Shown here: piece after piece, positions 18,109-24,915 of the stretch
How positions within the stretch are numbered: position 1 is the first letter of the stretch
Layout of the letters: each line of letters starts with the position of its first letter
Origin: Bacteroidales bacterium
GTDB taxonomy: Bacteria; Bacteroidota; Bacteroidia; Bacteroidales; F082
DNA length: 64,000 bases
Reading direction: 5' to 3'
NCBI GenBank assembly: GCA_021647205.1
Contig: JAKIVD010000012.1
Span: 53,110 to 117,109, forward strand
The notes under the pieces: model-generated
What the model saw: the letters and a program-made list of their open reading frames with translations, nothing else
Databases searched by the model: none
Told to the model about the DNA's origin: nothing
Program-made: the position numbers and the translations under genes

Positions 18109-18651
18109 CTACTTTCCTCTATTGCCAGGTCGTTTACTGAAGACAGGATAAAGCATATTGTCCTTGATGACAAGTATAAGGGCAACGATATAGAAACTGT
18201 CCAGCATGACCGTAAAGATATATTGCTGTATGGATGAAGTGTAATATCCCGTGAGAAGGATGAGGAAAACAATCTGCACAAATAAATAAATCCCGGTATT
18301 TGCCAGTAGTAATTTTGAGGCTGCTTTTCTTTTCAGGATAAAAAAAAGAAAAATTTGCCACGACAAGACAATGACAAATGGCTGTAACAAGGTGCCGGGT
18401 TCCTGGGGATAATTTCCTTCGCGCCCATCAATAACGGTAAACACCCTGAACTGGTATAAACCATCTGTTCCTTCCTTTTCTTCAAACTCAATGCGGGTAT
18501 CCGTTTTAACAACCTTAAGGCTGAAGTTTGTTGTGGCAACCAACACCTTGGCGTAAGCAGTTTCAAGACCTGCCTGCCAGGCTCCAAAAACCAATAATGA
18601 GATCAACAGGAGTAATATGATCTTATTTCTGTTTGAAGATAATACTGCCAT
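18109..18651 (-). CDS. Exosortase-associated membrane protein
   Basis: A 180-residue membrane protein of no family I can name with certainty. One hydrophobic segment at 11-29 leads to a periplasmic stretch (30-86) that includes TDTRIEFEEKEGTDGLYQF, then three more segments at about 88-106, 114-136 and 142-163. It begins 22 bp after the exosortase gene and starts with the same MAVL. Small membrane partners next to exosortases are known, for example the XrtF-associated protein of Flavobacteriia, and this is likely an analogous partner. Its function, perhaps holding substrate or exosortase, is inferred from context. Confidence 0.7.
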   Translation of the reverse strand: MAVLSSNRNKIILLLLISLLVFGAWQAGLETAYAKVLVATTNFSLKVVKTDTRIEFEEKEGTDGLYQFRVFTVIDGREGNYPQEPGTLLQPFVIVLSWQIFLFFILKRKAASKLLLANTGIYLFVQIVFLILLTGYYTSSIQQYIFTVMLDSFYIVALILVIKDNMLYPVFSKRPGNRGK

Positions 18652-18673
18652 TCCGGGTAATTTTAAAAGATGA

Positions 18674-19303
18674 CTAATCGGTTTTTTCCTGCCCCTTTAC
18701 TTCTTCCTCAGTATCCCAGGTAGTTCTGTAGCGCCAAACCCAAATCAGGAAGACCATGAGACCGAACAGGATATTCCACAGGTAATCGTGCACATAATGA
18801 AACAATTCTTGAGAGTATAAGCCAATATAACCCATTGTTATAAAGCGCATATTGTTCACAACAAAAACAGCACCCAGGAAAATGAGTAGCGTAATTATTC
18901 TTTGCTTCCATTTGACCGGTGAAAACAGACTTAAGAAAATAATAAATATATAGAAGTTATAAGCTGTACACTCCATTATCACGGTCATGGTGTACCCATT
19001 TACAGTGATGTTGGGGAAGAAATTGCTTTCGACAGGAAGAAAAAGAACTTTTCCGAAGAGCAGGGAAGAGTTTAAGGTAAAATGAACAAAGAAATCTGCA
19101 ACTTCATCCTTAATTGATGGAAGGTGCAGGAGGGTCAGGGTTACGAACCAAAGCAACACCGCAGCCATCAAGGGTGCAAACTGCCTGATAAATTGTTTGT
19201 GTGCTTCTTTTTTGGCCAGCTTTTCCTGCTGTTTTAGCTTTTCCCGTTTTCTTCTGCTGAGTTTTTCCGACAATTTCTTCTTTTTAAATGTGAGTACTGC
19301 CAT
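18674..19303 (-). CDS. Exosortase/archaeosortase family transpeptidase
   Basis: Polytopic membrane protein with the three catalytic features of exosortases: Cys in the loop MECTAYNF, Arg in VNNMRFITMG, and His in FHYVHDYLWN (Cys112, Arg153, His172 when counted from the ATG at 19303). These enzymes cut a C-terminal sorting signal at the membrane and pass the protein to an envelope acceptor. At about 209 residues it is a compact form. It carries an unusual N-terminal stretch of about 35 mostly basic residues, a likely cytosolic coiled coil. Earlier starts at 19318 (ATG) and 19327 (GTG) are possible. Two matching substrate genes lie immediately upstream. Confidence 0.88.
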   Translation of the reverse strand: MAVLTFKKKKLSEKLSRRKREKLKQQEKLAKKEAHKQFIRQFAPLMAAVLLWFVTLTLLHLPSIKDEVADFFVHFTLNSSLLFGKVLFLPVESNFFPNITVNGYTMTVIMECTAYNFYIFIIFLSLFSPVKWKQRIITLLIFLGAVFVVNNMRFITMGYIGLYSQELFHYVHDYLWNILFGLMVFLIWVWRYRTTWDTEEEVKGQEKTD

Positions 19304-19429
19304 CGTTAACGAATACATTTGCTGCACTCATCTACGTTGCATTTTGCAATTAATCAGCCGGCTTTGTTGTTTGTCAGAATTTCGCCAAATGTAAAAAAAT
19401 AATTAAAGCGGGCTAATTTAACAGGCCAC

Positions 19430-19459
19430 AAAAAAAGCCGTCCGCCCGGGGCGGACAGC
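19430..19459 (-). terminator. Intrinsic terminator of substrate gene 1
   Basis: Read on the minus strand, GCTGTCCGCCC and GGGCGGACGGC form a stem of about 11 bp followed by seven T. It lies 60 bp after the stop of the gene at 19519. An identical structure follows the second substrate gene. Confidence 0.88.
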
Positions 19460-19518
19460 TTTTGTAAAGATTATCGTTGGCAGTTGAGACTGCGGTGCAC
19501 CGCGTCTTTAAATGATGA

Positions 19519-20229
19519 CTATGCCAGCCTTCTTCTGAAGCGGAAAACCATAAAGGCACTAATGAGTAAGATGCCGAGGTAAATTGGCCAGTTCGGGAGA
19601 GGAACGGCCGGTGCTGATGAAAATGTTGCGGTATAGGTTACACCGGCTCTAGCGCCACATTGGTAAAGTGGACCCGCAAAATCTAATCCGACAAAGAAAT
19701 AATAAGTCCCGGGTTCAAGGGTAACTTCTATCGAAGTCTCAGTACATCCCGGCGCAATGGCATAAGAGCTAAGAGAGCCGGTAACATTGTCACATCCGGG
19801 AACTCCGGGAATAGTTTGCCCTACTAATCCAAAAACAAAAGATTGGGCATCACTATACAAAGTCATCGTTACTGTAGTTGCTCCAGTAATTTGCATTTCA
19901 AACCAGTCAGTATCCCTGGTAGCACCATCAAACCAGGCCTCACCACAAATTATTTCATTCGGATTAACAGGCGTAAATTGTGGGATACCCATATTGCAGC
20001 CATCATTATATTCCAAGCCGCAGGGCTCACCTTCATCAACACCTTCAGGAGGGCAAATAACCACACAGCGGCTACTTCCGTCAGCAGTTCCTGAAGGGAC
20101 AATTGAAGCCGGTTTTAGATTAGACGTAGTGGGTGCATCTCCGGCCTGGCCGTAAGAATAGTTCATAAACAGAACCTGAAGGCCGGCAATAAGACCCACG
20201 AGAATAAAAACATTAAATACTTTTTTCAT
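19519..20229 (-). CDS. Exosortase substrate 1: secreted protein with NWPI-type sorting signal
   Basis: A 236-residue protein with a signal peptide (residues 1-28, ending SYGQ). The mature part has many cysteines (CVVICPP, EPCG, DGCN, IICG, GCDN, GCTE, QCG), so disulfides are likely. The stretch DTDWFEMQITG ... SIEVTLEPGTYYFFVG resembles the PPC-type beta-sandwich found in exported proteins. The C-terminus is tripartite: PLPNWPI, a hydrophobic segment of about 15 residues, then RFRRRLA. That is the layout of exosortase signals such as PEP-CTERM and IPTL-CTERM. Its function is unknown; it lies just upstream of the exosortase gene. Confidence 0.8.
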   Translation of the reverse strand: MKKVFNVFILVGLIAGLQVLFMNYSYGQAGDAPTTSNLKPASIVPSGTADGSSRCVVICPPEGVDEGEPCGLEYNDGCNMGIPQFTPVNPNEIICGEAWFDGATRDTDWFEMQITGATTVTMTLYSDAQSFVFGLVGQTIPGVPGCDNVTGSLSSYAIAPGCTETSIEVTLEPGTYYFFVGLDFAGPLYQCGARAGVTYTATFSSAPAVPLPNWPIYLGILLISAFMVFRFRRRLA

Positions 20230-20276
20230 AATGACTTTTTTTAGTGAATAATAAATTATTTTTATTTAAATCGGAT

Positions 20277-20308
20277 GTAAAGTAACAACATTCAAAACCG
20301 GAAGTCAA
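20277..20308 (-). promoter_or_regulatory. Predicted promoter of exosortase substrate 1
   Basis: On the minus strand, TTGA (20308-20305) and TACTTTAC (20284-20277) are 20 bp apart, close to the Bacteroidota pattern. The same two boxes with the same spacing occur before substrate 2 (21729-21760). Transcription would start about 40 bases before the ATG at 20229. Confidence 0.55.
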
Positions 20309-20477
20309 GAACTTGTTGTACGTCTAAGGCTTAGGCGTACAAATCAATTTTTAAACACCTGTTTATCAAAGGTTTTAAAATTTGCAGTTTTAAGCACAAA
20401 AACGCTTAGAACTACAAATGAAATGGGCAGGCTGCATTTTGGCGGGGTAGGTTTTAATAAATTAAACCGGTTTTACG
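20279..20477. repeat. 199-bp duplicated upstream block, copy 1
   Basis: From the promoter to a distal CCGGTTTTACG, this block matches 21731-21930 almost base for base over its first 120 bp and more loosely after that. It includes the predicted promoter and the palindrome, so the two substrate genes share regulation. Confidence 0.9.
20318..20340. promoter_or_regulatory. 23-bp palindrome upstream of substrate 1
   Basis: The half-sites are GTACG(T/C)CTAAG and its complement around a single central base, with one mismatched pair. It ends 10 bp upstream of the predicted -33 box, where an activator would bind. An identical copy sits at the same distance before substrate 2 (21770-21792), which argues for a real operator. 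Confidence 0.7.
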
Positions 20478-20853
20478 ACAACGCGAAGCATTTGCGCGCC
20501 GGTGAAGAAAGTCCGTAGGCTGATAAAACCCCAATGGTGCCTTGACAGGGCGTACAGATTGAGGTGATAACTAAAAGAACGGCGTCATGCGAGCCCCGGG
20601 CGTAGGCAATGTGGTTGACGTGGATCTCTTAGCATGAAAAATCGTATTCCTCAACAAACAAGCCATTTAAGAATAGTTGCAATGAGTAGGGAAGCTTTCC
20701 TGCGATAACGGGATTGCGGTGAGAAATCTCACGGGCGACAGGTCCTCTCCCGGGGGATCCCTCACCGCCTGCGCACCAACCACCGCAGGGGGGGGTTCGG
20801 GATGACAATGAAAAGGAGGGGTTGCAAAAGTTTCAGGTGGTGTGGTAAAAAAA
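20478..20853. other. Unassigned structured spacer between the two substrate cassettes
   Basis: This 376-bp stretch has no convincing gene and no counterpart beside the second cassette. It is GC-richer than its flanks and full of short inverted repeats, for example GGTGAG/CTCAC and CCCGGGGGATCC around 20715-20770. The part at 20500-20635 looks like structured RNA rather than coding sequence, ending in a 24-codon open frame from ATG 20634. A remnant of a mobile element such as a group II intron leader is conceivable but not shown. Confidence 0.4.
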
Positions 20854-20876
20854 GCCGTCCGCCCGGGGCGGACAGC
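20847..20876 (-). terminator. Intrinsic terminator of substrate gene 2
   Basis: It has the same GC-rich stem and T-run as the terminator at 19430-19459, placed 55 bp after the stop of the gene at 20932. The flanking bases (GTAAAGATTATCGTTGGCAG) are also identical, so the terminators were duplicated with the genes. Confidence 0.88.
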
Positions 20877-20931
20877 TTTTGTAAAGATTATCGTTGGCAG
20901 TGGCGATACGGCGCATCGCGTCTTTACCACT

Positions 20932-21681
20932 TTATGCCAGCCTTCTGCTCCTGTAACGGATAACCAGGAATGTTGAAATAAGGAAAATGCCGAGGATGAT
21001 GGGCCAGTTGGAGAGGGGGATCTGTGAAGCCCCGGTCAGGCAGAATGACATATTATCGCTAGCATAATTATATGAACCTCCAAAATTATTCCAGACAGAC
21101 ATATTATCACCGGTTGTCGTATTCACCCAGGCAAATGTACAAGCCATGTCTGTAGGGTTTTTCTTGACCACTGAAACCCATCCTGTAGTAAGGGCAACCG
21201 AAGAAGGAAGTGTTACATCAAATCTCAAAACAGCGGATCCGGTCACTATTGATCCCGTTACTGTTGGTGTTACAATGATTGTAAAAGTTTGAAACAATGC
21301 CCCGATAGCGCCGGCATTGTCATTGTAAAACGAAATTTCAAAAGTATCGGCGCCAGGGGTATAACAGTCAGTACCGTCATATAAAACACCCCAGAATGTA
21401 ATGCCCCCAATGTTTTGTGTTAAACCGGAGAACAATTCAAATATATTTTGAGAGCCGATTAAGGTTCCTTCATCAGAGTAGTATGCATCTGAAAAATTTA
21501 CCGGTGGCTGACTGAAAATTGAGTTAACGGGACAATCAAGTGCGCCGGCACGGTCAGGGGATATAAAGGTTTCCCCCTCTCCGATAGAAACAGGTTTTTT
21601 CGTTACCTGGCTAAATGATGCCAGGGATGCCGATAAGAATATACTTACCAGAAATAGATTCAAAAATGTATTTTTTTTCAT
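20932..21681 (-). CDS. Exosortase substrate 2: secreted protein with NWPI-type sorting signal
   Basis: A 249-residue protein with a signal peptide (MKKNTFLNLFLVSIFLSASL, cleavage after about SFSQ). The mature region has a beta-rich domain with DTFEISFYNDNAGAIGALF, VTLPSSVALTTGWVSVV and WNNFGGSYNYASDN, resembling carbohydrate- or calcium-binding sandwiches but not assignable. The C-terminus repeats the signal of substrate 1: PLSNWPI, hydrophobic LGIFLISTFLVI, then RYRSRRLA. The mature parts of the two proteins are not alike, while promoter, palindrome, terminator and tail are. It is the first gene of the locus in transcription order. Confidence 0.8.
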   Translation of the reverse strand: MKKNTFLNLFLVSIFLSASLASFSQVTKKPVSIGEGETFISPDRAGALDCPVNSIFSQPPVNFSDAYYSDEGTLIGSQNIFELFSGLTQNIGGITFWGVLYDGTDCYTPGADTFEISFYNDNAGAIGALFQTFTIIVTPTVTGSIVTGSAVLRFDVTLPSSVALTTGWVSVVKKNPTDMACTFAWVNTTTGDNMSVWNNFGGSYNYASDNMSFCLTGASQIPLSNWPIILGIFLISTFLVIRYRSRRLA

Positions 21682-21728
21682 AATAAAAAGTTATAGTGAA
21701 TAAATAATAATTTCATTTAAATCAAGCG

Positions 21729-21760
21729 GTAAAGTAACAACATTCAAAACCGAAAGTCAA
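21729..21760 (-). promoter_or_regulatory. Predicted promoter of exosortase substrate 2
   Basis: On the minus strand, TTGA (21760-21757) and TACTTTAC (21736-21729) are 20 bp apart, identical to the boxes of substrate 1. Confidence 0.55.
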
Positions 21761-21930
21761 GAACTTGTTGTACGTCTAAGGCTTAGGCGTACAAATCAAT
21801 TTTTAAACACCTGTTTATCAAAGGTTTTAAAATTTGCAGTTTTAAGCAAAAAATCGCTTAGGAGTACAAATGGAAAGCGTAAGCCGGCATTTTGGCGTGA
21901 CAGGTTTTACTAAACGAAACCGGTTTTACG
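21731..21930. repeat. Duplicated upstream block, copy 2
   Basis: Partner of 20279-20477. It differs at few positions near the promoter and at more towards the distal end, and contains the second palindrome. Confidence 0.9.
21770..21792. promoter_or_regulatory. 23-bp palindrome upstream of substrate 2
   Basis: Identical to the palindrome at 20318-20340 and at the same position relative to the predicted promoter. Confidence 0.7.
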
Positions 21931-21946
21931 GGTAATTCGCACGTGA

Positions 21947-22894
21947 TTAAAGGTACCTTGTATTGTACAAACTCTTTGGTTTTATTTTAGGTTTGATGGG
22001 GTAACGGTAACCCACAAAAACCTCCACGCTGCCCGAAGAGGCAGTCGATAATTTGCTCGTGGTAATGTCGTAGGACAAGCCAATGTCAAATCCGTACAAC
22101 CTGATTCCGGCCAGTACTGCCACGGCATCCTGGTAACGGTAAGAAATGCCCGCCCAATATTGGTGGTTGTAATTGGCCACCACATTCAGGTCGATCTGGG
22201 TGGAAGCAAAATTAGTTTTAAGCAGGAAAGACGGTATGATGTAAAGTGTTTTGAAATTGAGCCCGGTGAGCGGGTAATAATAACCACCCGTGAAATAAAT
22301 ATTTGTTTTTTGATGGTAGCGCACATTCCCTATCCCGCGCGAGGACTGCAAAAGGTTAGTGACTGACAAACCTGCGTAGGCTTTATCAGAAAAACGGTAG
22401 TGGACACCCAGGTCAAGGTCGAAAAAGGTAGCCGATTGCTTATTGTCGAATTTCAGCAAAGGGTCGCCGGGGTCTTCCACAACCAACTCTCCAAAGTCAA
22501 TTGTCTTGTTTAAAAATGACAGCGCCAAACCGGCACCAAGCCGGTGGTTGTCGCCCAGGGTAAAGCGGTAAGCGTAATTGATTTTGACGCCAAAGTTTTG
22601 TTCAAACCCCAACCTGTCAGAAACAACATTGAGGCCAATGCCGCTGCTGAAGGAATAAACAGGCGACTGTAAGTTGAAGACAAAAGTTCGGGGCGAAACT
22701 TTGTTTCCGCTTGCATCTTCGAAGCCCATCCATTGTTTGCGGCCAAACATGTTTGCCATGATGGCTTTTTCCGAGCCGACAAATGCGGGATTGTAAACAC
22801 TCCCGTCCATCATGTATTGCGTAAGCTGTACCTGGCTGAACGCCGAAATACGCAGGAGCAGGAATACAAACAACAGCAGTGTTACTTTTTTCAT
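21947..22894 (-). CDS. PorP/SprF family T9SS outer-membrane protein
   Basis: A 315-residue beta-barrel protein with a signal peptide ending at about AFSQ. The opening QLTQYMMDGSVYNPAFVGSE is the hallmark of the family, and the rest alternates as amphipathic strands ending in aromatic residues (GYRYPIK near the end). SprF of Flavobacterium is needed to place SprB on the surface, and PorP in Porphyromonas supports T9SS. Its start overlaps the stop of the OmpA-family gene by 4 bp (ATGA). The order adhesin, OmpA protein, PorP is the usual cargo-plus-helper arrangement. Confidence 0.93.
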   Translation of the reverse strand: MKKVTLLLFVFLLLRISAFSQVQLTQYMMDGSVYNPAFVGSEKAIMANMFGRKQWMGFEDASGNKVSPRTFVFNLQSPVYSFSSGIGLNVVSDRLGFEQNFGVKINYAYRFTLGDNHRLGAGLALSFLNKTIDFGELVVEDPGDPLLKFDNKQSATFFDLDLGVHYRFSDKAYAGLSVTNLLQSSRGIGNVRYHQKTNIYFTGGYYYPLTGLNFKTLYIIPSFLLKTNFASTQIDLNVVANYNHQYWAGISYRYQDAVAVLAGIRLYGFDIGLSYDITTSKLSTASSGSVEVFVGYRYPIKPKIKPKSLYNTRYL

Positions 22895-24909
22895 TTTCGA
22901 TCAACTTTATTTTTTGGCACAAAATCTTTCCGCAACACCCTGAATTCGGTTCTCCGGTTCAGTTGATGCGCGGCTTCCCTGGACTGTTCCGTCCGTAACT
23001 TCCGGATGTAAGATTCTGTCAGTTTTGTTCCTTCAGCAAACAGAAAACCGTCCCTTTCGAAATCTTTGTTCAGCAAACGCGGCTGCTGTTCACCATAGCC
23101 TTTCGCCACCATCCGTTCTTCATTAATCCCCTGCGATATCAGGTAATCGACGGCCGATTTAGCACGCTTTTGCGAAAGTTCCTTGTTGTATTTATCAGAA
23201 CCGCGCGCGTCGGTATGTGAGGATAATTCAATGACCAGTTTCGGATTGTCCACCATTATTTCAACCAGCACCTGTAACGAATCCTCGTATTGCGGCAACA
23301 GGTCCCATTTGGCAAAATCGTAATAAATATCGGGCAGCACGATTGGTTTCCGGGGAATAGGCTGTAAATAAACATCCTCTGTGTAGGTACTGTCCTTTAT
23401 CAGGTAGAAAGTATTAAGCTTCGAACGTTTATTGAAGTAGTTCTCTTTTTCAACAAACAAGTCATAAAAAACATCCTCTTTTATCTGTGCCGAATCAAAA
23501 TGGTAATAGCCGTTTTCATTTGAGGTGGTAACACTGGTGTCGCCCTGGTCACCAAACAAGAAAACGGTGGCTTTCGGAACAGGCATAAAACTGGAGTCAT
23601 CCCTGACAATTCCGTTCAGGTTGAGGTTCAGGGGGATGCGTTTGAAATAATAAATATCATCGCCACCGGCGCCACCGGCCCTTCGCGAGGACAAAAAACC
23701 GCGTTCAAAACCTTTTTGGTAACTGATGGCAAAATCATCTTCAATCGTGTTAAAGGGTGGTGGAAGATGGCTTATTCTTATCCCCTGTCCGCCCGCTACA
23801 GCTTTGTAAATATCAAGCCCGCCAAAACCGACCCTGCCGTTTGAAGCAAAAAAGAGTGCGGTATCGGCAACGACGGCGGGAAACATTTCGTCCCCGGCCG
23901 AATTAATTTCCGGCCCCAGGTTCACCGGATCATAGAAAGGCTCGTCGGTATGAAAGCGGGTGGCTTTCCAAAGGTCTTTTCCGCCCTGTCCGCCCAGCCG
24001 GTTGGAAGAAAAGTAAATCGTCAGTTCATCACCCGAAAGCGCAGGATGCCCCACATTTCCGGTACTTGTACCGTACACTTCAAAAGGCCGGCCCCATTTT
24101 TTCCCTCTTTTGTTGACCTGGAAAATCTTGCAGAACTCGCTGATCTCGGCGCGCAATTTACAACGTGTAAAATAAAAGCGCGTAAACTTTTCGTTAAACA
24201 GTGGCGTCCCTTCATTGGCTGCAGTATTGATCAATTCCGTCTCGTCAAGCAAAACAGATTTTGAACTGATGCTGTCGCCATGCTGAATGACGACGAACAA
24301 ATCAGACATGCGGCCACCGGTCCAGTTGTCAAATTCTTTTTCTTTACCTGTCGTCCCAATCCTTGTTGAGGTAAAAATAATACTTGTTGCAGCTGCATTC
24401 CCGTAGATGGCAGCAAATTCATCGGCAGTGGTATTTACTTCTGCGAGATTGGTAAGCACATACCTTTCATCAAAAACAAAGGGGGACAGGGCCAGCAGGC
24501 ACGAAGCACGGCATGAATCGGCCAGGGTATCTGACGGAACCACTTGCAGAAACTGATCGTAGAGTGTTATTGCTTCCTTAAATTTTCCCATATCCTGCAA
24601 AACGTTGGCATAATGAAACAGCACTTTCGGTTCCAGCTCTTCATATTTATTCCCGATGAGGGCATTGTATTCTTCCTCTGCTTTGGGCAGGTTCCTGGTC
24701 ATGTGATAACATTCCGCCAGGCGGTAAACGACTTCATTTCTTGCGGTGTCGCTGCCTTTGAAGCGCTGTAAGCCCTTTTCATAGAATGTGATGGCTGTGT
24801 AATACTGACGCTCATTTAACGCATCGTTTGCCTTTCGCACATGCCTTTGCTGGGCAGGCAGGGCGAGCTGAAATAAGAAAACAAAAACGATCAGAACAGT
24901 CTTCCTCAT
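22891..24909 (-). CDS. OmpA-family protein with TPR and PD40 repeats (PorE-like)
   Basis: A 672-residue exported protein. After the signal peptide, residues about 25-120 form TPR-type helices (YYTAITFYEKGLQRF; KFKEAITLYDQFLQ). Next come PD40/WD40-like repeats (HPALSGDELTIYFSSNR; FPAVVADTALFFASNGR), a carboxypeptidase-regulatory-like beta-sandwich (LNLNGIVRDDSSFMPVPKAT), and a C-terminal OmpA peptidoglycan-binding domain from about residue 525 (IYYDFAKWDL ... SSHTDARGSDKYN). This matches PorE and similar proteins that tie T9SS to the cell wall. It starts 6 bp after the giant adhesin gene and is coupled to PorP/SprF. Confidence 0.9.
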   Translation of the reverse strand: MRKTVLIVFVFLFQLALPAQQRHVRKANDALNERQYYTAITFYEKGLQRFKGSDTARNEVVYRLAECYHMTRNLPKAEEEYNALIGNKYEELEPKVLFHYANVLQDMGKFKEAITLYDQFLQVVPSDTLADSCRASCLLALSPFVFDERYVLTNLAEVNTTADEFAAIYGNAAATSIIFTSTRIGTTGKEKEFDNWTGGRMSDLFVVIQHGDSISSKSVLLDETELINTAANEGTPLFNEKFTRFYFTRCKLRAEISEFCKIFQVNKRGKKWGRPFEVYGTSTGNVGHPALSGDELTIYFSSNRLGGQGGKDLWKATRFHTDEPFYDPVNLGPEINSAGDEMFPAVVADTALFFASNGRVGFGGLDIYKAVAGGQGIRISHLPPPFNTIEDDFAISYQKGFERGFLSSRRAGGAGGDDIYYFKRIPLNLNLNGIVRDDSSFMPVPKATVFLFGDQGDTSVTTSNENGYYHFDSAQIKEDVFYDLFVEKENYFNKRSKLNTFYLIKDSTYTEDVYLQPIPRKPIVLPDIYYDFAKWDLLPQYEDSLQVLVEIMVDNPKLVIELSSHTDARGSDKYNKELSQKRAKSAVDYLISQGINEERMVAKGYGEQQPRLLNKDFERDGFLFAEGTKLTESYIRKLRTEQSREAAHQLNRRTEFRVLRKDFVPKNKVDRK

Positions 24910-24915
24910 CCTTTT

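Noticed and set aside
20634..20708. Start of a reverse transcriptase or maturase
   Set aside because: The frame is only 24 codons and shows no polymerase motif. The group II intron idea is kept only as a possibility for the spacer.
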